This document shows, one piece after another, positions 43,722 through 51,592 of a stretch of DNA of 64,000 nucleotides; within the stretch, counting starts at the first letter, position 1; each line of letters starts with the position of its first letter. The notes beneath the pieces are model-generated. The model searched no databases. It was given only the letters and a program-made list of their open reading frames with translations, and was not told where the DNA came from. Both the position numbers and the translations under genes were made by a program. Origin of the DNA: Nostoc calcicola FACHB-3891 (GTDB lineage: Bacteria > Cyanobacteriota > Cyanobacteriia > Cyanobacteriales > Nostocaceae); NCBI RefSeq assembly GCF_014697355.1, contig NZ_JACJRQ010000029.1, positions 1 to 64,000 on the forward strand, in the 5' to 3' direction.

Positions 43722-44342
43722 TTAATCAACTGCAATTATGCAGCCACCTGAATACTTCTTCTGCTGGCGGCAAGTTTTAATGATGGCGGCGTTTTTAACA
43801 TAAATACTACGCGCTACCTTACCTTCATTGGATTTAGCCCAATCCAGAAGCTTTTTATCTTCAAGTTGTAAGATGGCAGATCCAGAAGCCGCCGGCTGAA
43901 AAGTTACACTTCCAGCGATGGTCTTGTGTGTAAAAACACCAATTGCAGTCCCTAAAGCTAGTACAAAACCCAATACCCCTGCCACTTGTGCCAATCGCCA
44001 ATTACTTACACCCAAGTGAGGCAAAACCCCACCAGCTTGCTTAGTCATCTTAACCAGATCCTTCGCTGCTTCTGCGATCGCACTCTTTTGTTGGTGTATA
44101 GCCACCTTAGAAGCACTATTAAGCTTATCGTCTACCATGTCAGTCCAACCCACCACAAGGGAGTCAAGCCTACCAGGTAGCTGCTGCAATGCAAACTGGG
44201 TTGTACCTAGTTCGGCGTATAGGTTAAACAAGGGGTCATCAGGCCGAATACCCAATTTCAGTATCCAATCAGTAACCTCTGCTTTTTTTTCTTCAGAATA
44301 TTCTGCAACAACTTTTTCAACAACTTTTGCAATATTGGTCAT
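43722..44342 (-). CDS. Hypothetical protein with one membrane segment
   Basis: 206 residues. The N-terminal ~100 residues are soluble and helical (IRPDDPLFNLYAELGTTQFAL), followed by a hydrophobic segment LAQVAGVLGFVLALGTAIGVF (residues ~117-137) and a short folded C-terminal part ending in a Cys-containing tail. It is the last of three same-strand genes after two P-loop ATPases and converges with the response regulator. RPDDPLF-type cyanobacterial plasmid proteins of this build exist but lack an assigned function. It may be a membrane anchor for the ATPase pair. Confidence 0.6.
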   Translation of the reverse strand: MTNIAKVVEKVVAEYSEEKKAEVTDWILKLGIRPDDPLFNLYAELGTTQFALQQLPGRLDSLVVGWTDMVDDKLNSASKVAIHQQKSAIAEAAKDLVKMTKQAGGVLPHLGVSNWRLAQVAGVLGFVLALGTAIGVFTHKTIAGSVTFQPAASGSAILQLEDKKLLDWAKSNEGKVARSIYVKNAAIIKTCRQQKKYSGGCIIAVD

Positions 44343-44397
44343 AGGTTGTTTAAATAGTCAATTTGAAATCTCACTGTTAATTTGGTAAAGCCAATAC

Positions 44398-45204
44398 TTA
44401 CCATTTCTCAGATTCAATATCTTCAGTTACATCATGATTGGAAGGACTTTGTTTATTTGCACTTACAGAAGCTAATTCTGCACAGTTCGTACTCAACCCT
44501 AGATAATTAGAAGCTATTCTATTAGAAACAATAGAATTATGAAAATTCTCCATCCAGTTGAATACTATCGAACGCTGAATAGTATTAAGAGGAGAGTTAG
44601 TTTCAATCAGTTGAGCATAAGGTAAATCAGTATCCTCAAGTAACTGGTAAAAGTCATTATGTAACCCACCTAAAACTAGTTCCAAGCCGTTTAACTTTTT
44701 AATAGCAGCTTGGAATTGACTCCCCTCATAGTATCGAAATCGCTTGCCAAAGTAATGATTTTGGATAACAACATAGTCAACCTGACTACCAAAATGCTGG
44801 TATAAATCCTGAAGATAATCTTCAACACAGTCTTTACGGTGTGATATCGGGTGCAAGAAAGTAACACGATATCCTAGACAATTAAGATTTTCTATCAGTG
44901 AAACATCTCTATCAAAAAACTTGAATTCTCGAAGATTTTGACCTGGCATATCAGTCAAAATAACTTCAATTTTCGGAAACATTTCTAAGTCGAGTAATAA
45001 CCTATCAGAATCGCCTCTAGAGAATCCCAAATGGTTTATCTCAAAGCATTGTGTTTGATACATCGATAGCTTATTGCGATGCCCGTGGTAGAAAACACGC
45101 ACATTGAGTTTATTTTTCAAGTACAACTCTAGCAAGAGTTTAGAAGTTGTGGACTTACCTACACGAGCATCACCTGATGTAATTATGAAACGTTTTCTAA
45201 ACAT
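44398..45204 (-). CDS. P-loop ATPase, MinD/ParA-like (second of tandem pair)
   Basis: 268 residues. Walker A is ITSGDARVGKSTTS near the N terminus; VILTDMPGQ fits Walker B. It lacks the signature lysine of true ParA (GDARVGKS rather than KGGVGKS). The last ~50 residues are polar. It follows its paralogue-like neighbour by 23 bp on the same strand. Such proteins in mobilizable plasmids (MobD/VirC1-like) help transfer or partition. Which of these applies here cannot be told from sequence alone. Confidence 0.75.
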   Translation of the reverse strand: MFRKRFIITSGDARVGKSTTSKLLLELYLKNKLNVRVFYHGHRNKLSMYQTQCFEINHLGFSRGDSDRLLLDLEMFPKIEVILTDMPGQNLREFKFFDRDVSLIENLNCLGYRVTFLHPISHRKDCVEDYLQDLYQHFGSQVDYVVIQNHYFGKRFRYYEGSQFQAAIKKLNGLELVLGGLHNDFYQLLEDTDLPYAQLIETNSPLNTIQRSIVFNWMENFHNSIVSNRIASNYLGLSTNCAELASVSANKQSPSNHDVTEDIESEKW

Positions 45205-45227
45205 AATAAACTAAGCAAACTACTAAA

Positions 45228-46139
45228 TTAAGCAGCTATATCTTGAGATTGTAAATTTGAATCTTGATTTTTAGCTTTTTCTTCATTTTCTCTAAGCTCT
45301 TTAGACTTTTCAACAACTGCTGGATAGTAACAATCATCTGGTTGTATATCAAAGCCAAATAAATTAAATGCTGGCTTAATTTGCGCTTCAAACTCAGCAA
45401 GCCAAGATTTAATTCTCGATTTAATCACAATATTTGTTCCTTTATGAGTCTGACCTTCATTAAATGTCAGAGCATGGCGGTCAATAAAGTCGTAGGATTT
45501 GTAGAATAAATCTGGCATCACAAGTTCTACCAGACCTTCAGCAAGCAGATTTTGACGCAGAAAAGCATCATTATAACGCTCAAATTTTTCTTCTTCACCA
45601 TGAAATAAGTTCTTAACAACAATATAATCTACTTGGTCTTTACAAAGTTCACGCAGTTTTTCTAGAACATTTATGGAATCAAGAACCCTACTAATCACTG
45701 AAACCATCGTAACTCTACAATTAATATCGGTTTTAAGCACTTCAAAAAATGAAAGTTCCTTGACATAACTTTCAAAAAAGCCTCCCGATTGTGCTGGCAA
45801 GTCTAATAATGTAATAGGGCAATCACTCTCATCTAAATTAATTAATAAATCGTCAGCACCACCTCTATGGAAAATATCAATGTAACGGATTATCGGTCGG
45901 TAGTCTTTTTTGAAATATCTTTCTAACTGGGGATTTCTTAAGTCAGCTTCATAAGTGACACAGGGTAAATTTTTATTAATGTATAGTTGAAATAGCGCTC
46001 GTGCAAAGGTACTTTTTCCCACACCACCTTTATCACCCGTGACAATTATTAGACGCTTTTGAGGTTTACTATTATTAATATTGGTTGTATTATCATCAGA
46101 CATGACTTTTTTACCCTTATTGTTTCTATTTGGAGACAT
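45228..46139 (-). CDS. P-loop ATPase, MinD/ParA-like (first of tandem pair)
   Basis: About 303 residues. VTGDKGGVGKSTFARAL is a full deviant Walker A including the signature lysine; TYEADLRNPQ (A') and ITLLDLPAQSGG (Walker B) follow. There is a polar N-terminal lead of ~28 residues; a second ATG (MSDDN) at codon 13 could be the real start. The C terminus is charged (KELRENEEKAKNQD). It leads a three-gene minus-strand unit with another P-loop protein and a membrane protein. Distinct from the parA of this window, so the replicon carries several positioning ATPases. Confidence 0.78.
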   Translation of the reverse strand: MSPNRNNKGKKVMSDDNTTNINNSKPQKRLIIVTGDKGGVGKSTFARALFQLYINKNLPCVTYEADLRNPQLERYFKKDYRPIIRYIDIFHRGGADDLLINLDESDCPITLLDLPAQSGGFFESYVKELSFFEVLKTDINCRVTMVSVISRVLDSINVLEKLRELCKDQVDYIVVKNLFHGEEEKFERYNDAFLRQNLLAEGLVELVMPDLFYKSYDFIDRHALTFNEGQTHKGTNIVIKSRIKSWLAEFEAQIKPAFNLFGFDIQPDDCYYPAVVEKSKELRENEEKAKNQDSNLQSQDIAA

Positions 46140-46940
46140 AACATTCCTCTACAAAGCAAATACACTTTGTTGATGTAAATCGAAACTTTTAAACCTTCTT
46201 TTTGAGAAAACAATTCATTTGTAATAGTTGAAACCCATTTAGTAGAAGCAAGCTTTAACGATAAAACTAGTTATACAGGTTCTCAGGAAACCATATAAAA
46301 TGGCTACATCATTCTATGAATACTTCCAGAATAAATAATCAGAAGTATACTTGTGCAAAAATGTCAATGCCTGCATCAATTTTAAAATGCTCATATACTT
46401 GCCCTGAAAATTAGCTATATGAGGAAGCCAATAAATACTCATTATTCAATGAAATCTGACTACTTTATTTTATATAGATTGGTTTTAGTATGTAACCTTT
46501 CCCTTAAAAAGCCAATCAACAAAACTTAAATATTTAACCAACATTTGTTTATATATAAATTAGTAACAAATTTCATTTAGTTTGCCTAAAGTATCATAAA
46601 ATATTAAAATATATACAAAAATTTAGGGAATTTATTAAGCTAAAATGTCCTCGAATAAACTTATAAAAATCACAAAAATTACCAGATGAAAGCGATGCCT
46701 AAGGCAACCTCATGGAACGCTACTCAACAAAAAGACCAAGTTACACATATGCGGGTTTAGAATGAAATAGCAGGGGAGCGGGGAGCAGGGGAGAAAAACC
46801 ACCCACAAGGGGTGGGGTTTCAACCAAGGGAGAAAAGGAGTAAGGGTGCTTTCGCCCACGAGGGGCGAGGTTTGTACCTTTTTCCCTGCCCCCTGCCCCT
46901 TATCAACTTTTTGGTCTGATGAAGATTTTGATGATTATTT
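46140..46940. other. Long AT-rich intergenic region with a GC-rich inverted repeat at one end
   Basis: About 800 bp without a gene. Bases 46140-46730 are AT-rich and likely hold the promoter of the P-loop gene unit. Bases 46770-46901 are purine/pyrimidine-asymmetric: GGGAGCAGGGGAGAAAAA on one side and TTTTTCCCTGCCCCC on the other, with CCACCCACAAGGGGTGGGG between, i.e. a MITE-like inverted-repeat block common in Nostocales. Confidence 0.6.
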
Positions 46941-47228
46941 CTAGTCAGTTTCAGTATCATCATCTAGCCAGTCATCATCTTCCTCAGCAAAAGCTAGTTC
47001 AAATACTTCTTGTAACTCCTCCGAATCTATAAGTCCATCATCATTAATGCAAAGGTCTTTTCTACAGTCTTTACAGATAACCTCACCTATTTCTGTATAA
47101 AGTAAATCGCTAGATGAGCCGCAACTGAAACAACCATAGTTAAACTTATCAAACTTTTCTAAAATTCTAATTGCAATATTTTTGTCTTCTATGCCGAATT
47201 GCTCCATTGCCCATTTGATATCTAGCAT
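46941..47228 (-). CDS. Small zinc-ribbon-like acidic protein
   Basis: 95 residues. CFSCG and CKDCRKDLC provide four or five cysteines in a zinc-ribbon spacing; the C-terminal third is strongly acidic (EEDDDWLDDDTETD). No family recognised. Starts MLDIKWAMEQFG with ATG. It might bind RNA polymerase or nucleic acid, but that is only suggested by size and the zinc ribbon. Confidence 0.6.
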   Translation of the reverse strand: MLDIKWAMEQFGIEDKNIAIRILEKFDKFNYGCFSCGSSSDLLYTEIGEVICKDCRKDLCINDDGLIDSEELQEVFELAFAEEDDDWLDDDTETD

Positions 47229-47498
47229 AGTTATTTTCTGGTAGATTGAGCTTTGCTATAGCTTTTGATTATCTCTCAAAACTAATCAATAACTACACTT
47301 GTGGAATAGTGCTACTGATCCGCAGTTGTTACAGTGCGATCGCTCTTGTGAAAGGTGCGATGCCTACGGTGGTCACTGAGCGCGGCCGTTGTGCAGGTTG
47401 TTCGGTGTCACATTTTCCCTTTAAGAGTATCTCATCGCTACCATGCCAAAAAACGAACTAAAGGCATAAGCTTGTTAGCCCCACTCCTGCTCTAAAAA

Positions 47499-47765
47499 TT
47501 AACCCGCTCCCTCTGTCTTATCTTCTGAGGAATTGTGGGAAGAAATTTTTTTGGCGATCGCATCCAATATCGTTGATATCTGGTCAGGGCTATTTAAATT
47601 AACTTGGTATACATTCGTAGCATGAACTTGATTAGAGCCTATCACCACTTGTAAGCCAGGTTCGCCCAGCAGATGCTTGATTAACTTAGCTTTTCCCTCA
47701 GCATCCAAGTGATCGCAGTTTTCCATTAATTCTTTTAAAAAATCATCCTCACCCTTATTTACCAC
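47499..47765 (-). CDS. Small hypothetical protein downstream of the XRE gene
   Basis: 88 residues, helical at the start (DFLKELMENCDHLDAEGKAK) and with a central beta-like part (LQVVIGSNQVHATNVYQVNL). No family recognised. It lies 40 bp after the XRE regulator gene on the same strand and is probably co-transcribed. The pairing with an HTH gene raises the thought of a regulator or antitoxin partner, but no toxin-like motif is seen. Confidence 0.5.
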   Translation of the reverse strand: MVNKGEDDFLKELMENCDHLDAEGKAKLIKHLLGEPGLQVVIGSNQVHATNVYQVNLNSPDQISTILDAIAKKISSHNSSEDKTEGAG

Positions 47766-47805
47766 AATAAGCGCCTAAGTGTATATATAAAAATTTCTCA
47801 GGCAA

Positions 47806-48159
47806 TCATACTGCTACTTGCAGGTCGCTCGTATCCGTATTTTTTCCAGATATGGCCCCTGGTTGTAATACCCAAGCGGCGATCGCTTGTAGTATTTCAG
47901 CCTTTTCTTTAGGTGTGGCAGCTTCAATTAGTTGAATAGGCGTTAACTCAACTACTCCTATTCTCGCTAGTGCTGGAATTCTACAACTTTCTGGCAGGGC
48001 ATGAAGGATTTTGAAGTAATTACCAGCTTTTAGGTCGTTTTTGCCATCAAGAAACTTACTAATAGTACTCTCGTGGACACCAGCCCTAACAGAAATCTCT
48101 CTTGCTGTTAAGCAACTTTCCTTAATTGCTGTAATTAATATTTCTTGATGTTTATCCAT
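47806..48159 (-). CDS. XRE-type helix-turn-helix regulator
   Basis: 117 residues. The HTH is clear: LTAREISVRAGVHESTISKF then LDGKNDLKAGNYFKIL, as in Cro/CI-type regulators. The C-terminal part (LTPIQLIEAATPKEKAEILQ) is helical. Divergent from the winged-helix gene upstream of dnaB across a 187-bp gap, so it may control initiation genes as well as itself. Confidence 0.82.
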   Translation of the reverse strand: MDKHQEILITAIKESCLTAREISVRAGVHESTISKFLDGKNDLKAGNYFKILHALPESCRIPALARIGVVELTPIQLIEAATPKEKAEILQAIAAWVLQPGAISGKNTDTSDLQVAV

Positions 48160-48346
48160 ATTGCCACTACTTGCTTTTTTTCAAGTTATTGAATACTATC
48201 AAATCTGTCTAGAAAATACAATTTAGCAAAAATCACACTGGCTTAATGGTGCTGGGGTGACAGTTTTGTGAAATTTTAGCGACTTTTACAACAAACTAGC
48301 TCTATTTGCATATGCGGGTAAGGGCAAAACTCATTTTATCCATATT

Positions 48347-49213
48347 ATGACAGACACAAAGATTCAGGGGAAGTTCTACCCGCTCCAACATGAAGAATGG
48401 CTAAGAGCCTGCCGGGAACTAACCCCAGCACAGAGGGATGTACTCTACTACCTTCGCACTCTCGACCCATACAGCACCGGAATGGAAGTATCACCCTCAA
48501 GGATTGCCAAGGATTTATCTACCGCAGAAAAGCTAGTTCACCGCAGCACTGTAGGCCGTGCCCTCAAAGCGTTGGATGAAAAGGGATTTGTCGATATGGA
48601 GCTTCTTAAGGTTAAGGTTCACGTTCTCACCAAAGGCTTGCACTGTTGCGATGAGACAACAGGTTGCGATGAGACAACAAGTTGTGATGAGGCAACAAGT
48701 TGCGATGAGACAACAAGTTGCGATGAGACAACAAGTTGCGATGAGACAACTTTGTTGCCTGACCGCAACTTAGGTGATCATGACGCAACTTGCGCGATCG
48801 CTACGCAACTTGCGCGATCGCCACGCAACAAGCACGAGCCAGAAGTGTTGCCAGATAAAGATTCCAGCACACCTAAGATTAATAAGACTTATTTAGAATT
48901 TATAGACTCTCTCTCAGAAACTGAGCGAGCGAATTTTTTAAATTTTTGTGAGGAAAAGACAAAGAACCTCAGCCAGCCAGTGAACGACATTGAGGCTTGG
49001 TTAGCTCACACCACTAAAGCCGGACAGAACCGTTGGGAGGTTTATTACAAAAAATTTGTGACCTACCAACAAGCCGAGTCCAAAAAATCTCAAAGTAGCC
49101 GTGGCAATCAGATGAAAAAGTTTCAAGAGGAACTTGAGCAACAACGACAGCAAGCTATGTCCATGTACGGCAACACAAATGAATCAATAGAATCTTTGCC
49201 AAACTCAATCTAA
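48347..49213 (+). CDS. Winged-helix protein, candidate replication initiator or helicase loader
   Basis: 288 residues. Residues ~12-95 are a winged helix (LTPAQRDVLYYLRTL, VSPSRIAKDLSTAEKLVHRS, TVGRALKALDEKGFVDME). Then six CDETTS-type repeats (about residues 100-135), a linker, a second helical part (YLEFIDSLSETERANFLNFC, WLAHTTKAGQNRWEVYYKKF) and a basic Gln-rich tail. It ends 15 bp before dnaB, the arrangement of DnaD/DnaI- or Rep-like partners of the helicase. The 18-bp DNA repeats may serve as iterons. Role inferred from layout. Confidence 0.65.
   Translation: MTDTKIQGKFYPLQHEEWLRACRELTPAQRDVLYYLRTLDPYSTGMEVSPSRIAKDLSTAEKLVHRSTVGRALKALDEKGFVDMELLKVKVHVLTKGLHCCDETTGCDETTSCDEATSCDETTSCDETTSCDETTLLPDRNLGDHDATCAIATQLARSPRNKHEPEVLPDKDSSTPKINKTYLEFIDSLSETERANFLNFCEEKTKNLSQPVNDIEAWLAHTTKAGQNRWEVYYKKFVTYQQAESKKSQSSRGNQMKKFQEELEQQRQQAMSMYGNTNESIESLPNSI
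48645..48752 (+). repeat. Six 18-bp tandem repeats (iteron-like) inside the winged-helix gene
   Basis: Unit GTTGCGATGAGACAACAA, copies beginning at 48645, 48663, 48681, 48699, 48717 and 48735; the third differs at two bases. Each unit codes for CDETTS or a variant. Further ACGCAACTTGCGCGATCGC words (two copies) follow at about 48784-48820. Plasmid iterons are often 17-22 bp and lie in or beside the initiator gene. Confidence 0.85.
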
Positions 49214-49228
49214 AATTTCAAGTTGCTT

Positions 49229-50602
49229 ATGACTGAACAACTAAGTTTCCAAGGTAATGGTAGCGATCGCCTGCCACCCCAAAATATCGAGGCAGAAGAG
49301 GCCATTTTGGGCGGAATCATGCTTGACCCAGAAGCAATAGGTAGAGTGAGCGATTCTCTGATTCCCGAAGCCTTTTACATCAGCGCCCACAAAGATATCT
49401 ATCAAGCAGCTCTTAGGCTCTACAGTCAAAGTAAACCCACGGACTTGCTCACAGTCACCAGTTGGCTGACTGACCATGAAATACTAGTCCGTATTGGCGG
49501 GAGAAATAAATTAGCAACTCTGGTAGACCGCACGGTGTCAGCTGTGAACATCGATGCTTTGGCAGGGTTAGTAATGGAAAAATACCTGCGGCGGCAGTTA
49601 ATCAAAGCTGGAAATGAGATTGTACATTTGGGTTATGAAACTGAAACTGAGTTACCCAAAATCCTTGATCAATCGCAACAGAAAGTATTCCAGCTTTCTA
49701 ACCAAAGCTTTGGTTCAAACACCGAACACAACAGCACAATTACTATTGCAGCTTACAAGGAATTAGATTCAGGAAGCCCTATCTACTCTACAGGACTTGA
49801 TGAACTCGATAATTTAATGGTCGGATTTGAAGGCGGTACGCTCACCATAGTTGCGGGTAGACCGTCAATGGGAAAGTCCCAGATTTCGTTGCAACTAGCT
49901 CTCAAGATGATATTGCTCCACGATTTACCTGTGGCTATCTTCTCGCTGGAGATGACAAAGAAACAATTAGAGTACAGGCTGTGGAGTTTAATTAGTGTCA
50001 CCAATGCCTACAAACATTTAGGATTAACGCCACTGAAGAGCGATCGCATCCGCAGACATCGAGCCAAATTTCAACCTTTAGCAGATTGGGAATTCACCCT
50101 TATTGCCAAAATCATTGATATTGCCTCGGAACTGCCGCTTTATATGAATGATTCAAGGGGCATCACCGTTTCACAAATTGCATCAGAATGCCGCCAAATT
50201 AAGGCTAAAGAGGGAAAACTGGGGCTAGTTGTAGTTGATTACCTACAAATGATGGCAGAGGACTCTGGAGGGAACCGCAGCTATGAACTAGGAGATGTAG
50301 CCAGGGGACTTTACAAAATGGCAGGGGAACTGGATCTACCCGTGCTAGCACTGTCGCAAATCTCTAGGGGAGTTGAGGGCAGACAGAATAAGCGCCCAAT
50401 GATGAGCGACCTTAGCCAGTCAGGAATTTTAGAAATGGTGGCAGACAACATAATACTTGCTTACCGGGATGAGTACTACAACCCAGACACTACAGAGCAA
50501 GGAATATTAGAGCTAATCATGGCTAAAGCACGGCACGGTGAAACAGGCACAGCAACGGTATTTTTTGACAAGTCCTATGGAATTATCCAGAATTTGCGGT
50601 GA
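49229..50602 (+). CDS. dnaB: Replicative DNA helicase DnaB
   Basis: About 457 residues. N-terminal domain (PPQNIEAEEAILGGIMLDPE) and RecA-type helicase domain with Walker A GRPSMGKS, Walker B LVVVDYLQMM, SQISRGVEGR (motif H4-like) and the arginine-finger motif KARHGETGTA. Unwinds DNA at the fork and recruits primase. ATG chosen over a TTG 6 bp upstream. The loop read as DLSQSGILEMVADNIILAYR replaces the usual DLRESGSIE. It overlaps the next gene by 26 bp, and the upstream winged-helix gene ends 15 bp before it, so the three form an operon. The insert between the domains is short; otherwise a normal member. Confidence 0.93.
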   Translation: MTEQLSFQGNGSDRLPPQNIEAEEAILGGIMLDPEAIGRVSDSLIPEAFYISAHKDIYQAALRLYSQSKPTDLLTVTSWLTDHEILVRIGGRNKLATLVDRTVSAVNIDALAGLVMEKYLRRQLIKAGNEIVHLGYETETELPKILDQSQQKVFQLSNQSFGSNTEHNSTITIAAYKELDSGSPIYSTGLDELDNLMVGFEGGTLTIVAGRPSMGKSQISLQLALKMILLHDLPVAIFSLEMTKKQLEYRLWSLISVTNAYKHLGLTPLKSDRIRRHRAKFQPLADWEFTLIAKIIDIASELPLYMNDSRGITVSQIASECRQIKAKEGKLGLVVVDYLQMMAEDSGGNRSYELGDVARGLYKMAGELDLPVLALSQISRGVEGRQNKRPMMSDLSQSGILEMVADNIILAYRDEYYNPDTTEQGILELIMAKARHGETGTATVFFDKSYGIIQNLR

Positions 50603-51428
50603 TGGAATATCGGAGTCCTCAAACTCCACTCGATTCCATCCGCCTCCTGTATCGGAATTTTTACTGGGGGGTATTGATAATAGCCCTAGTAAAAACTCTT
50701 CAGAAATAGAGATACCCCCAAGTATTGACAACCCTAGTAAAAAGCGCAGAAATTGGGGTGAGGGTAACGGTACTATTCATTGGCGCACCATTACTAGGGG
50801 TGGAAAGGACTATCCCCAGGCTTATTATCATTGGCAGGAAAAAGGGAGCAAGAAGACCAAGTACATTCCCAAGCATTTACTGGGGGATATTCAAGAAGCA
50901 GAGTTCAGGAAGTGCCCAATTAGAGAAATTTTGATATTACTTGGTGTTGTGCCTAGCCCTAGTAAAAACACATTACTGGGGGATATCGAAAATAGCCCTA
51001 GTAACGATGTCGAGCACTCGGAAATACCCCTCAGTAAAAATAACCCTAGTAACGATGTCGAACAGCCAGAGATACCCTCCAGTAAAGATAACCCTAGTAA
51101 CAATGTCGAACAGTCAGAGATACCCTCCAGTAAAAATAGCCCTAGTAACGATGTCGAGCAGTCAGAGATAACCCCCAGTAAAAATAGCCCTAGTAAAACT
51201 AGACGACACAAAGGATTAGGTAGTGGCTCCATTCAGTGGAAAACCATCACCCTTCACGGCAAAGATTATCCCCAAGCTTGGTATCACTACGAGTTTTGGA
51301 AAGATGGCGATCGCCTCCTTAAAAAGTGCAAGTATATTCCAAAACGACTATTAGAGAGAATAGAGAAGCTAGAAGCAGATAAAGCCCCAGTTAGAGAAAT
51401 TTTGTTAGTATTGCGTGTAAAATTCTAG
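50577..51428 (+). CDS. Protein with duplicated ~75-residue domain joined by a repeat linker
   Basis: About 283 residues, overlapping the dnaB end. Two copies of one domain are seen: GNGTIHWRTITRGGKDYPQA...KYIPKHLLGDI...PIREILILLG and GSGSIQWKTITLHGKDYPQA...KYIPKRLLERI...PVREILLVLR. Between them lie 16-residue repeats of NPSNDVEQSEIPSSK. The domain (WRxI, GKxYxQA, YIPKxLL) also occurs in other cyanobacterial hypothetical proteins; it is basic and aromatic and may bind nucleic acid. As part of the dnaB operon it could act in replication. Function unknown. Confidence 0.65.
   Translation: MELSRICGDGISESSNSTRFHPPPVSEFLLGGIDNSPSKNSSEIEIPPSIDNPSKKRRNWGEGNGTIHWRTITRGGKDYPQAYYHWQEKGSKKTKYIPKHLLGDIQEAEFRKCPIREILILLGVVPSPSKNTLLGDIENSPSNDVEHSEIPLSKNNPSNDVEQPEIPSSKDNPSNNVEQSEIPSSKNSPSNDVEQSEITPSKNSPSKTRRHKGLGSGSIQWKTITLHGKDYPQAWYHYEFWKDGDRLLKKCKYIPKRLLERIEKLEADKAPVREILLVLRVKF
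50996..51187 (+). repeat. Four 48-bp tandem repeats in the linker of the duplicated-domain gene
   Basis: Units start at 50996, 51044, 51092 and 51140 with CCCTAGTAACGATGTCGA; CCCTAGTAA also occurs singly several more times on both sides (50684, 50728, 50956, 51188). Each unit codes for 16 residues, so copy number can change without frame loss. Confidence 0.85.
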
Positions 51429-51592
51429 AAAAACCATTACCTCAGAAAAGCCGCGCAAATCATAAATACTAGGTAATACCAATTCTATGTGTACTTGCAT
51501 AAAAGCCTGAACCCTCTATAGCGGTCTTTCGTTACATACTTGTAAATTTTCCCGCTGACTTACTTAACAAGTACTGAAGAAACTGTATTTTT

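Noticed and set aside
46740-46910. Possible CRISPR-like or leader sequence because of GTTTCAACC and repeated GGGGAGCAGG words
   Set aside because: No regularly spaced direct repeats with unique spacers are present; the block is an inverted-repeat, low-complexity element.
47246-47461. 71-residue + strand frame with several cysteines
   Set aside because: It overlaps GC-rich palindromic repeats and HIP1 sites, and the start has no ribosome site; it looks like non-coding repeat DNA.
48645-48752. Six regular 18-bp repeats considered as a CRISPR array
   Set aside because: Units are contiguous without spacers and code in frame for CDETTS.
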